From NCBI RefSeq assembly GCF_002157625.1, contig NZ_BDMM01000001.1, positions 496,001 through 560,000 on the forward strand: a stretch of DNA of 64,000 nt, read 5' to 3'. The stretch is from Brevundimonas sp. SH203 (GTDB lineage: Bacteria > Pseudomonadota > Alphaproteobacteria > Caulobacterales > Caulobacteraceae). The translations under genes were made by a program, and so were the position numbers. The notes beneath the pieces were generated by a model that did no database searches, was not told the origin of the DNA, and saw nothing but the letters and a program-made list of their open reading frames with translations. Shown here in pieces: positions 25,246 to 33,947 of this stretch (position 1 is the first letter of the stretch; every line of letters begins with the position of its first letter).

Positions 25246-26478
25246 TCAGGGCCGACCGGCGGCCATGGTGTTCGAGGCCGTCATCATCGGGGCGACCGGC
25301 TCGCGGAAATAGCGGTCGATGCCGTCCGCGACCGTCTTCATCAGGCGGCGACGCGCCCGTTCGTCGGTCAGCATCCGCTCGTCCTCGGGATTGGTGATGA
25401 AGCCCATCTCCAGCAGCACCGCCGGCACGTCGGGCGCCAGCAGCACGGCCAGACCCGCATCGCGGTGGCTGCGGCGCAGCAGCGGCGTCTCGGAGCCTTC
25501 CAGATGGGTCAGCAGGACCCGCGCGAACTGGGCCGAACGGTTCTGGGTGGCGCGCTGGGTCATGTCCAGCAGGATGCGGTCAACCGACGGATCGCGGCCC
25601 GGCAGGTGCAGTTCGCGGTGCCAGTTGTCGCCGCGCGTGAACTCGCGCACCGCCCGGCCCGCGCCCTGTTCGGACAGGGTATAGACGCTGGCCCCGCGCA
25701 GCGCCGGATCGGAACCGGCGTCGGCGTGCAGGGAGATGAACAGGTCAGCATCCGCCTGACGCGCGATGGCCACGCGGCGATACAGGTCCACATAGCGGTC
25801 GTCGTCGCGCGTCAGACGCACGCGATAGCGCCCGGTCCGCTCCAGCTCGCTTTTCAGCGCCAGGGCGGCGGCCAGGGTGACGGTCTTCTCGCGCGCGCCG
25901 GCGCCGCTGGCGCCCGGATCGTTTCCGCCATGACCGGCGTCGATGACGATCAGCGGCTTTCCGGCCCGGCGCGGCGCGGGCGGCGGGGCCGATGGCGAGG
26001 GCGCGCGGGCGGCGGCGACGGCACCGCCCACCGCCTTCAGGTCGATGACATAGCGATAGTGGCTGACTCCGTCGCCGGGCGGCAGCAGGAAGCGGCGTTC
26101 GATCTCGCTGCCGCGCGCCAGCTCCAGCTGCACGCGCGACGATCCGCCCGACGCGGACACGGCGTAGGACCGCACCAGGCCCGATCCGTCGCCGTTCAGG
26201 CCCCGCCCCGTCGCCACGCCGTTCAGAGCCAGGGTCACGCGCCCCTCGCCGCCGGCGTCGACCACCCGGCCCTGCGCCGCCTTTTCCAGATCGATGACCA
26301 CGCGGGTCCGGTCGCCGTCGGCGCCGAAGCGCACGCTGAGGACATCGCCCTGCGCGCCCCAGGCCAGACCGCGCGTGCCGAACAGCCCGACGATGCACAT
26401 GACCACGAAGGCCAGGGCGGTCATCGCCCATTCCTTCGCGCCCCAGCGTGCAACTCCCGACAAAAAGCGACCGCTCAT
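25246..26478 (-). CDS. amiC: N-acetylmuramoyl-L-alanine amidase (AmiC type)
   Basis: A 410-residue periplasmic enzyme that cleaves the bond between MurNAc and the stem peptide to split septal peptidoglycan. After a signal/anchor helix (about residues 18-41) comes an AMIN-like beta domain, a Pro-rich linker, then an Amidase_3 domain. Zinc and catalytic residues are visible in VIDAGHGGNDPGA, the Glu of REKTVTL, SLHADAG and LLEMGFITN. A small GC hairpin (25216-25234) follows the stop, before the SDR pseudogene. Confidence 0.93.
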   Translation of the reverse strand: MSGRFLSGVARWGAKEWAMTALAFVVMCIVGLFGTRGLAWGAQGDVLSVRFGADGDRTRVVIDLEKAAQGRVVDAGGEGRVTLALNGVATGRGLNGDGSGLVRSYAVSASGGSSRVQLELARGSEIERRFLLPPGDGVSHYRYVIDLKAVGGAVAAARAPSPSAPPPAPRRAGKPLIVIDAGHGGNDPGASGAGAREKTVTLAAALALKSELERTGRYRVRLTRDDDRYVDLYRRVAIARQADADLFISLHADAGSDPALRGASVYTLSEQGAGRAVREFTRGDNWHRELHLPGRDPSVDRILLDMTQRATQNRSAQFARVLLTHLEGSETPLLRRSHRDAGLAVLLAPDVPAVLLEMGFITNPEDERMLTDERARRRLMKTVADGIDRYFREPVAPMMTASNTMAAGRP

Positions 26479-26649
26479 CCCGACGACGAACCCACCACCG
26501 TTTACTGAGCCGCCTTATCGCCCGGCTCTCGTATTCAGGGGGTTAAGGCGAACACTAAAATATTCGGCGTTCTTCGGTGCTCGGCCAAAAACCAGAAGGA
26601 CATAACAATCCGGATATTCATGAGCGCAGATCGCCTAATAAGCCCCCGC

Positions 26650-27879
26650 CTATCCGACCGTCCAATCCGCCTCATCTCCGACAAACACCGCAAGCCCCAA
26701 CGGACGAGCATCAGCGCCCATACCGACCTCACAGGGACGCAGGGGCGGGCGCGTGATCAGCCACATGAATTCACGACCCGGAGTTTCACACTCGACCCAC
26801 CCCTCAAGGCGGTTCTCGACCCTGACCATGGGGAACAGCTTCTCTCCGACTTGAAGAGACACCCCCTCCCAGTGCTCATCGCTGATCGCCATCAGAACAG
26901 GAAACGATATGCGAGTACGTTTTGCTGGAAGCTCTTGAAAACCGAGAGGGACCTTTTCTTTGGCGCTCCAACGAAAATATCTGTCATCCGCTTCTTCCAG
27001 CCCGTGCCAACCACTCACCCCCCTCATAAGGGGCAGATGATCCAGAGTCAAAGGAACGGCGAGAACTTGAAACCTATCTACATACCTCTTGGCCATAGAG
27101 GAAAGATGATTACGCCAAATAAAGAAACCCCAATCACATATTCTGTATTGAAAATTATTTTTTCGACAAAACACATCTATCGTATTTGCAGAAAAAAATG
27201 AAATATGACCATTCCTCGGCCCAAAATATTTCCAATTATCTCTTAAATCTGCAATATTATCTGGTATATATTCTTGACTGAAGAACATAACCCCACCTTC
27301 TGACATCGCTGATGACATCAGGTTAATTGTCCCCCTAGGGTCCGGACTATGCTCAAGGACCTCGTACGCTGATACAATGTCAAATTTTCTATCCGGCATG
27401 TCACCGCCAGCATAGGGATCATAGCTAGCAATATCCCGAATGCCATAACGATTCATTTCCTGCTCAAGAACGCCTCGGCCGGAACCAAAATCAAGCATCG
27501 ACAAATTTGGAATTAAATCACCCGCGCGATTGAATATTATACTCGAAATAAATCTTGACCGTGTTCCGTCATACTCGGGATCATAAACAGCATAATGATC
27601 GTTATAAATGTTTTGTGTGAAATCTTCATGAGACCAATCATCACAAAAGTCAGTGAATATGTGCTCGCACACCACACATCTGTAATGATTAACGGCCACA
27701 CCATACTGTCCAGTAGCAATGCCACATGAGTTTTTTGAAAAATCTACGCTAAAAAAATAATCAGCAGCATCGCCACACATCTTACAGACACGAGAAATTT
27801 CAACCGGCGGCAGCCGCCCCTCAAGGGCGCCGCCTAGCAACTCTCTCACCCGGACATCGCCCGTATCATCACCAAACAT
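26650..27879 (-). CDS. Class I SAM methyltransferase with N-terminal zinc-ribbon and C-terminal beta domain
   Basis: A 409-residue protein. N-terminal CKMC and CVVC pairs suggest a zinc-binding domain as in sugar C-methyltransferases. A methyltransferase core follows (MLDFGSGRGVLEQEM, YDPYAGG, DIVSAYEVLEHSPDP, GGVMFFSQEYIP). The C-terminal 130 residues contain GWHGLEE...RYFRW and ARPLGLAV, resembling a beta-sandwich found at the ends of glycan-biosynthesis enzymes. The ATG is favoured over an upstream TTG by a GGAG site about eight bases before it. It is strikingly AT-rich, especially in the 5' two-thirds, which indicates horizontal transfer between amiC and rne. Substrate unknown. Confidence 0.78.
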   Translation of the reverse strand: MFGDDTGDVRVRELLGGALEGRLPPVEISRVCKMCGDAADYFFSVDFSKNSCGIATGQYGVAVNHYRCVVCEHIFTDFCDDWSHEDFTQNIYNDHYAVYDPEYDGTRSRFISSIIFNRAGDLIPNLSMLDFGSGRGVLEQEMNRYGIRDIASYDPYAGGDMPDRKFDIVSAYEVLEHSPDPRGTINLMSSAMSEGGVMFFSQEYIPDNIADLRDNWKYFGPRNGHISFFSANTIDVFCRKNNFQYRICDWGFFIWRNHLSSMAKRYVDRFQVLAVPLTLDHLPLMRGVSGWHGLEEADDRYFRWSAKEKVPLGFQELPAKRTRISFPVLMAISDEHWEGVSLQVGEKLFPMVRVENRLEGWVECETPGREFMWLITRPPLRPCEVGMGADARPLGLAVFVGDEADWTVG

Positions 27880-27983
27880 GCCGATCTCCAACCATAATCA
27901 CGCTGCACATTGATACACCCCAATGCGGTGCATCAACACCCTCTGCGCGAACCCTCTCCACATATTCAAAGCCCTCAATCATT

Positions 27984-28012
27984 TTGCATTTCCTTTGAAT
28001 GGCGCCTATTGT
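27984..28012 (+). promoter_or_regulatory. Candidate sigma-70 promoter for rne
   Basis: TTGCAT and TATTGT hexamers are separated by exactly 17 bases, in the direction of rne. This predicts transcription from about 28019 and a leader of about 330 nucleotides. The -10 box overlaps a CTATT-GTGT-AATAG palindrome. No experimental support is available here. Confidence 0.5.
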
Positions 28013-28018
28013 GTAATA

Positions 28019-28347
28019 GTTGCGATCGATCGCGTCATCGTCCAGTGCGACTTTAGACGCGCACTCCCCGCAGCGCTGACTTTCAACTCATTCCGATGAT
28101 CGTCCGGCCTAGCCGTCGATCTGACGAAAGGGTTCGAGACGCTCCTTTGAACGGAGCGCTTGAACCCCGGATGAACATAACCTCATGGGCCAACCCGCCT
28201 GCACACCTCGTCGGCAGCAACTTGCCGCACTCGCACTTCGCGAGGGGATGTTGCATGCCTTGGCCCCTTTCCCCGTTCGGCGAGCCGCCACGACCCTGCC
28301 CAGTTTCCTGGGAGGGCGGGCCAGCGCGCGCCAGAGAGAGATATTCC
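28019..28347 (+). promoter_or_regulatory. Long structured 5' leader of rne
   Basis: This stretch between the candidate promoter and the rne start has no credible gene. It contains hairpins: CGCTCC-N7-GGAGCG (28140-28158) and a larger one centred on CCCAG-TTTC-CTGGG (28299-28312) extended by flanking CCC/GGG. RNase E mRNA in enterobacteria is autoregulated through a long leader, so a similar role is plausible, but that is inference. It ends in an AGAGAGAG ribosome-binding region. Confidence 0.45.
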
Positions 28348-31026
28348 ATGTCAAAGACAATGCTGATCGACGCGGCCCACCCGGAGGAAACCCGGGTCGC
28401 CATCGTGGACGGACGCCAGATTGAGGAATTCGATTTCGAATCCCGTGCGAAGCGCCAGCTTCGCGGCAACATCTACCTCGCCAAGGTCACGCGCGTAGAG
28501 CCCAGCCTTCAGGCCGCCTTCGTCGAATACGGCGGCAATCGCCACGGCTTCCTGGCCTTCAACGAAATCCACCCGGACTACTACCAGATCCCCGTCGCCG
28601 ACCGCGAAGCCATCATGGCCGAGGCGCACGACGACGAGGACGAAGACGATCTGGATCGCGAATCGACCGGCGACGACGTCGATCCCGACGCCGCCCTGGC
28701 CGACGAGGAGCGGCTGAAGCGCCGTTTGATGCGTCGCTACAAGATTCAGGACGTCATCAAGCGCCGCCAGATCCTGCTGGTTCAAGTCGTCAAGGATGAG
28801 CGCGGCGCCAAGGGCGCGGCCCTGACCACCTGGCTGTCGCTGGCCGGCCGCTACTGCGTGCTGATGCCCAACACCGGCAAGGGCGGCGGCATCAGCCGCA
28901 AGATCACCAACACCTCGGACCGTCGCCGCCTGAAGAGCGCCGTCGCGGCCCTGGACGTGCCCAAGGGCATGGGCCTGATCATCCGCACGGCCGGCGCCAA
29001 GCGCACCAAGGCCGAGATCAAGCGCGACTATCAGTATCTGCTGCGCCTGTGGGAGACGATCCGCGAGACCACCCTCGCCTCTCACGCCCCCTCGGTGATC
29101 TACGAGGAAGAGAATCTGGTCCGCCGCGCCGTGCGCGACATGTTCGACAAGGACTTCGACGGCATCCAGGTCGAGGGCGTCGAGGGCTTCAAGGAAGCGC
29201 GCGACTTCATGCGCGTGCTGATGCCCGCCCAGGCCAAGAAGGTTCACCTGTATCGCGGCTCGCGTCCGCTGTTCGCGGCCAACGGCATCGAGGAACTGCT
29301 GACCCAGATCCACCAGCCGGTCGTGCCGCTGAAATCCGGCGGCTATCTGGTCATCAACCAGACCGAGGCGCTGGTCGCCATCGACGTCAACTCGGGCCGC
29401 GCCACCAAGGAACGCAACGTCGAACAGACGGCGTTCAAGACCAACATGGAGGCCGCCGTCGAGGCGGCCCGCCAGCTGCGCCTGCGCGACCTCGCCGGCC
29501 TGGTCGTCATCGACTTCATCGACATGGACGAGGGCAAGAACAACCGCGCCGTGGAGAAGGTGCTGAAGGACGCCCTGTCGTCCGACCGCGCCCGCATCCA
29601 GATGGGCCGCATCTCGCCGTTCGGCCTGATGGAGATCAGCCGCCAGCGTCGCCGCCTGGGCGTGATCGAGGGCGCCACCGAGGCCTGCCCCCACTGCCAG
29701 GGCACCGGCCGCATCCGCTCGGCCGAATCCGCCGCCCTGATGACCCTGCGGGCCGTCGACATCGAGGCCGGCAAGAACGGCGCGGGCGTTGTGGTGCTGA
29801 AGGTCTGCACCGCCGTCGGCCTCTATATCCTGAACCACAAGCGCGCCTATCTGCAGGCGCTGCTGGAACGTCGCGGCCTGAACGTCATCGTCCAGATCGA
29901 CGACAGCCTGGGCCAGGGCGAACACACTATCGAGCGCACCGAGACCAACGAGGACTTCGTCGCGCCCGAGATCGAGATGCCCGATCTGAACGACGACTTC
30001 GACGCCTCCCTCTATGAGGACGAAGAGGACGACGAGGACGAGGAGATCGTCGCCGACGACGAGGACGAAGACGAGGACGCGCTGGAGCGCGAGGACAGCG
30101 ACGACGACGAACCGCGCGAACGCTCGGAGCGTCACGACGGAAACGGTCGCGGCCGCAACCGTCGCCGCCGTCGCGGCGGTCGGCGCGACGACGAGGCCGT
30201 GGACGCCGTCGCGGTCGACGACGCCTCGGACGACGAGGATGACGAGAACGGCCGTCGCCGCCGTCGCGGCCGTCGCGGCGGTCGCCGGATGCGCGAGGAC
30301 GGAGAGCGCGACGTCTATACCTGGGTGCGCGGCCGCACGCCGTCGCTGGACGATCCCTATGTCTGGTTCGACCCGCTGAATCCCGGCCGAAACGAAGGTC
30401 GCGGCGAGCGTCCCGAGCGTCCCGAGCGGGCCGAACGCCCGACCGCCGACGCCGGCGTCGAGACCCTGGCCGCCACGGTCGGCGCGTCCAACGACGAAGC
30501 GTCCAACGAGGAAGGCGGCCGTTCGCGTCGCCGTCGTCGTCGCGGCCGGGGTCGTGGCGGCGAGGCCGGCGCGGCGCATGAGATCAAGGTCGAGAGCCGC
30601 GCCACAAACGAAGGCATGCCGCCTGACGGCTCGCCCGAGACGCCGATGGCGGTCATGGTCGAACCGGCCGCCGAAGCCGTCGAGGCCGCCCCGCCCGTCG
30701 TCGCGCCCGAGCCTCAGCGTCGCCGCGTGCGCCGCAAGTCGGCCAGCGCCAGCGTCGAGATCGCGACAGAGCCGCACCCCGACACGGCCATCGAGCCGAA
30801 CGAGGCGACGGTCGAGGGCGAACCCGCCGAACTGGACGTGACCCCGCAAGAGGCGCTGGTCTCCGAAACGGTCGAGATCGCGCCGGTCGAGCCGTCGCCC
30901 GCCGTCCTGGCCGAACCCTTCGTCGCGCCCAAGCCGGAGATCGACGTCGAGGCCATCATCGCCGAAGATCCCAACCAGATCGTCGCGCCGCCCGAAAAGC
31001 CGAAACGCGGATGGTGGCGCCGCTGA
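28348..31026 (+). CDS. rne: Ribonuclease E
   Basis: An 892-residue endoribonuclease and degradosome scaffold that starts mRNA decay and processes rRNA and tRNA. The S1 domain is interrupted by an acidic insertion (EAHDDEDEDD...), typical of alphaproteobacteria. The DNase I-like core carries the catalytic aspartates in AIDVNSG and DFIDMDEG, and the Zn-link is CPHCQGTGR. The C-terminal third is disordered, alternating acidic runs with Arg-rich segments (RRRRGRR) that likely bind RNA. It ends in KPKRGWWRR, the PNPase-docking tail known from Caulobacter. The frame is open upstream; MSKTMLIDAAHPEET is the conserved start. Confidence 0.96.
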   Translation: MSKTMLIDAAHPEETRVAIVDGRQIEEFDFESRAKRQLRGNIYLAKVTRVEPSLQAAFVEYGGNRHGFLAFNEIHPDYYQIPVADREAIMAEAHDDEDEDDLDRESTGDDVDPDAALADEERLKRRLMRRYKIQDVIKRRQILLVQVVKDERGAKGAALTTWLSLAGRYCVLMPNTGKGGGISRKITNTSDRRRLKSAVAALDVPKGMGLIIRTAGAKRTKAEIKRDYQYLLRLWETIRETTLASHAPSVIYEEENLVRRAVRDMFDKDFDGIQVEGVEGFKEARDFMRVLMPAQAKKVHLYRGSRPLFAANGIEELLTQIHQPVVPLKSGGYLVINQTEALVAIDVNSGRATKERNVEQTAFKTNMEAAVEAARQLRLRDLAGLVVIDFIDMDEGKNNRAVEKVLKDALSSDRARIQMGRISPFGLMEISRQRRRLGVIEGATEACPHCQGTGRIRSAESAALMTLRAVDIEAGKNGAGVVVLKVCTAVGLYILNHKRAYLQALLERRGLNVIVQIDDSLGQGEHTIERTETNEDFVAPEIEMPDLNDDFDASLYEDEEDDEDEEIVADDEDEDEDALEREDSDDDEPRERSERHDGNGRGRNRRRRRGGRRDDEAVDAVAVDDASDDEDDENGRRRRRGRRGGRRMREDGERDVYTWVRGRTPSLDDPYVWFDPLNPGRNEGRGERPERPERAERPTADAGVETLAATVGASNDEASNEEGGRSRRRRRRGRGRGGEAGAAHEIKVESRATNEGMPPDGSPETPMAVMVEPAAEAVEAAPPVVAPEPQRRRVRRKSASASVEIATEPHPDTAIEPNEATVEGEPAELDVTPQEALVSETVEIAPVEPSPAVLAEPFVAPKPEIDVEAIIAEDPNQIVAPPEKPKRGWWRR

Positions 31027-31085
31027 TCGGTCACGATTAGACTGTCAGGATGCAGGCGGGGGCCGGTCGCTATTGGAGTTCAGCC

Positions 31086-32486
31086 ATGAGGTGGCTTCCC
31101 CGATCTGCATCCCGTCTTCTGGCGGCGGCGGCGACGGCCTTGATGGCCCTCTCCGTCGCCGGCCAGGCCGCCGCACAGAGCCTGATCCGCGACACCGAGG
31201 TCGAGGGCATCGTGCGCGAATGGGCCGACCCGGTCTTTACGGCCATGGGACTGAACCCGTCCGACATCCAGGTCATCCTGGTCAATGACGACGACCTGAA
31301 CGCCTTCGCCACGCGCGGGCGGATCATGGGCGTCAACACCGGCCTGATCCTGCGCACCAAGACGCCGAACGAACTGCTGGGCGTGATGGCGCACGAGGCG
31401 GGCCACATCAAGAACCGCCACACCCTGCGCGACGGCGCCCAGAACGCCGGCAAACAGCCGATGTTCATGACCATGGCCCTGGGCGCCCTGGCCATCGCGG
31501 CCGGCGCGCCCGACGCCGGCGTGGCCCTCTTGGGCTCCAGCCAGTATTTTGGCGCGCTGGGCGCCCTGCGCTATATGCAGGGCCAGGAGGGCGAGGCCGA
31601 TCTGACCGGCGCGCGCGGGCTGGAGGCGGCTGGCGAATCCGGCGCGGGGCTGGTGTCCTTCTTCGACAACTTCCGCTCGCAGGAGGTCTTCTCCGACGCG
31701 CGCCGCTATCCCTATTTCCGCAGCCACCCCCTGTCGTCCCAGCGCATCGAAAGCCTGCGCCGCTACGTGCAGGAACAGCCGCACTACGATCATCGCGACA
31801 GCCCCGAACGGGTGGCCCAGCACGCGCTGATCCTGGCCAAGATCCACGCCTTCATGGACGCGCCCAGTGCGACGCTGAGGGACTATCCCTCCACCGACGT
31901 CTCCCTGCCCGGCCGCTACGCCCGCGCCATCGCCTGGTATCGCGACGGCCAGACGGACAAGGCCCTGGCGGCTGTGGACGCTCTGATCGCCGGCGACGTG
32001 GCCAATCCCTATTTCCAGGAACTGAAGGGTCAGATCCTGTTCGAGGAAGGCCGCCCGGCCGAGGCCGTCGCCGCCCACCGCGAGGCCGTGCGACTGAAGC
32101 CCGAGGCCCCTCTGCTGCGCATCAACCTGGCCCACGCCCTGATCGAAACCAACGACAAGGCCAATCTGGACGAGGCCATCGACCAGCTGAAACGCGCCGT
32201 CGTCGCCGAGAAGGACAACACCATGGCCTGGCGCCTGCTGGCCCAGGCCTACGCCTCCCAGGGCAAGGAGGGCGAGGCCCGTCTGGCCTCGGCCGAATAC
32301 TATTTCGCCGGGGGCGACGAGAAACAGGCGACCCAGTTCGCTCTGCGCGCCCGCTCCATGCTGGACCCGCATTCCATCGAATGGCGCCGGGCGGTGGACA
32401 TCGTCTTGGCCTCGGGCGCCACGCCCGACGATCTGCGCGACCTCGACCAGCGCGAGGCCGCACGTCGTCCCACGACCCTGAACTGA
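31086..32486 (+). CDS. M48 family zinc metalloprotease with TPR domain (BepA-like)
   Basis: A 466-residue periplasmic protein. A signal peptide ends near QAAAQ (about residue 31). The zinc motif is H103-E-A-G-H107 and the third ligand Glu is in GQEGEADLTG. The C-terminal half forms TPR-like helices (DKALAAVDALI, GRPAEAVAAHREAVRLKPEAP, ANLDEAIDQLKRAV). This layout matches BepA/YfgC, which checks outer-membrane protein assembly and LptD maturation. It heads a rightward three-gene run with a DsbA-like thiol oxidase, consistent with envelope protein quality control. Confidence 0.9.
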   Translation: MRWLPRSASRLLAAAATALMALSVAGQAAAQSLIRDTEVEGIVREWADPVFTAMGLNPSDIQVILVNDDDLNAFATRGRIMGVNTGLILRTKTPNELLGVMAHEAGHIKNRHTLRDGAQNAGKQPMFMTMALGALAIAAGAPDAGVALLGSSQYFGALGALRYMQGQEGEADLTGARGLEAAGESGAGLVSFFDNFRSQEVFSDARRYPYFRSHPLSSQRIESLRRYVQEQPHYDHRDSPERVAQHALILAKIHAFMDAPSATLRDYPSTDVSLPGRYARAIAWYRDGQTDKALAAVDALIAGDVANPYFQELKGQILFEEGRPAEAVAAHREAVRLKPEAPLLRINLAHALIETNDKANLDEAIDQLKRAVVAEKDNTMAWRLLAQAYASQGKEGEARLASAEYYFAGGDEKQATQFALRARSMLDPHSIEWRRAVDIVLASGATPDDLRDLDQREAARRPTTLN

Positions 32487-32508
32487 CCTTTTCCGACTGC
32501 GAGACTTC

Positions 32509-33300
32509 ATGACCGACGACGCCAACGCGCCCGCCCCCGAGACCAAGGCCGCATCCGAACCGAAGACGTCGGGCGTCTTCAGCGGCGCGCGCGCCGGCTA
32601 TGTCGCCCTGGGCCTGTCCGTCGTCGCCCTGGGTCTGGCCGCCGCCCCCTATTTCACCGGCGGGTCCAACGTCCGCGCCTATCTGCTGGAACACCCCGAG
32701 GTGTTGCAGGAGGCCAGCCAGGCGCTTCAGGCCAAGGAGGGTCAGGCGCGCGTGGACGAGACCAACGCCGCCGCCGCCGCCAACGCCGGCCTCCTGGCGC
32801 CCGACAGTCGCGACCCGGCCTTCGGCCCGGCGGACGCCAAGGTGACGGTGATCGAATTCTTCGACTTCCGCTGCCCCGGCTGCAAGGCCGTGGCCCATGA
32901 CTACCGCGCCCTGATGGCCGCCCACCCGGAGGTTCGTTTCGTCTTCAAGGACTGGCCGATTCTGGACCGGGGCGACGACATCACCTCGCAATACGCCGCC
33001 CGCGCCGCCCTGGCCGCGCACCAGCAGGGCAAGTATCTTGAGGTTTACGACGCGCTGATGAACGAGCGCGCCCTGACCCTGGCGTCCATCGACGCCATCC
33101 TGGCCGCCCACGGCGTGGACATGACCCGCGCCAAGGCGACCCTCGCCTCGCCCGAGACCACCCGCCACATCGCCGACATCCACACCACGGCCGCCGCCCT
33201 GCGCCTGCAAGGCACGCCCACCTTCTTCGTCAACGGCAAGGCCGCCGCCAGCATCGACCCCGCCGAAATCGGCAAGATGATCGAGGCCGCCAAACGCTGA
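32509..33300 (+). CDS. DsbA-family thiol:disulfide oxidoreductase, membrane anchored
   Basis: A 263-residue protein with a disordered cytoplasmic N-terminus, one membrane helix (about residues 28-50) and a periplasmic thioredoxin fold with an inserted helical domain. The redox motif is C122-P-G-C125 (FFDFRCPGC), and the cis-proline loop is GTPTFF. The ScsC/BdbD-like group transfers disulfides to or from exported proteins. It starts 22 bases after the M48 protease stop and is followed within 8 bases by the next gene. Confidence 0.9.
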   Translation: MTDDANAPAPETKAASEPKTSGVFSGARAGYVALGLSVVALGLAAAPYFTGGSNVRAYLLEHPEVLQEASQALQAKEGQARVDETNAAAAANAGLLAPDSRDPAFGPADAKVTVIEFFDFRCPGCKAVAHDYRALMAAHPEVRFVFKDWPILDRGDDITSQYAARAALAAHQQGKYLEVYDALMNERALTLASIDAILAAHGVDMTRAKATLASPETTRHIADIHTTAAALRLQGTPTFFVNGKAAASIDPAEIGKMIEAAKR

Positions 33301-33308
33301 TTCTGCCG

Positions 33309-33866
33309 ATGCTGAAACGGCTGCCCTGGGCTCTGGTCGTCTTCCGGCTGCTGTGCGCGCCTGCGCTGGTCGGCCTGTCGCTGATCGCGCCGCAGGCGGG
33401 CGGGGCCGCGGCGGTCCTGCTGTCGCTGGCGGTGTTGTCGGACATCTTCGACGGCGTCGTGGCGCGGCGGCTGAAGGTGGTCACGACGACGCTTCGACGC
33501 TGGGACGGGCGGGCGGACGTGATCTTCTGGCTGGGCGCGGCGCTGGCCCTGTGGCTGATGCATCCCGCGCTGGCCGCCGTCGTGGGACCGCTCGTTCTGG
33601 CGCTGCTGGGGCTGGAGGCCGTCAATCACGCCGTCAGCTTCGCCCGCTTTCGGCGAGAGGCCTCGCCGCATCACTGGCTGTCCAAACTGTTCTGCCTGTG
33701 TCTGTGGGCGCTGTTCGTCCAGTTGTTCGTGTCTGGCCAGGCCGATGGACTGCTGTGGCTGACCTTCTGTCTGGGCGTGCTGTCGCAGATCGAGGCCTTC
33801 GCCATCACCCTGCGGCTGAAGACCTGGCGTTGCGACGTGCCGTCCGTCTTCGCCTTGGGTCGTTAA
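33309..33866 (+). CDS. CDP-alcohol phosphatidyltransferase family protein
   Basis: A 185-residue membrane protein with about six hydrophobic segments. The CDP-alcohol motif D-x2-D-G-x2-A-R-x8-G-x3-D-x3-D is present as D45, D48-G49, A52-R53, D66 and D70, but the second glycine position is Leu62. The four aspartates that hold the metal and the nucleotide are intact, so activity is still likely. Such enzymes join a CDP-linked lipid to an alcohol in phospholipid synthesis; the alcohol here is unknown. Third gene of the rightward envelope run. Confidence 0.82.
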   Translation: MLKRLPWALVVFRLLCAPALVGLSLIAPQAGGAAAVLLSLAVLSDIFDGVVARRLKVVTTTLRRWDGRADVIFWLGAALALWLMHPALAAVVGPLVLALLGLEAVNHAVSFARFRREASPHHWLSKLFCLCLWALFVQLFVSGQADGLLWLTFCLGVLSQIEAFAITLRLKTWRCDVPSVFALGR

Positions 33867-33878
33867 AATACCATCCCC

Positions 33879-33947
33879 GCCCTTCGGGTCCGGGTTCTTC
33901 GCTCCGCTCAGCCCCGGAATGACGGCTATAGAGTGCCGATTGAACTT
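33879..33947. repeat. Partial copy of a palindromic intergenic repeat
   Basis: This stretch between convergent genes contains GGGTTCTTCGCTCCGCTCAG and CCCCGGAATGACG, ending in ATTGAACTT. The same words occur in the longer palindromic element near 40 kb, including the ATTGAACTT end. It looks like one arm of that element and may also end transcription between the convergent genes. Confidence 0.75.

Noticed and set aside
28351-30849. An 832-codon open frame antisense to rne
   Set aside because: It has no domain and mirrors the GC-rich codons of rne; an artefact of high GC.
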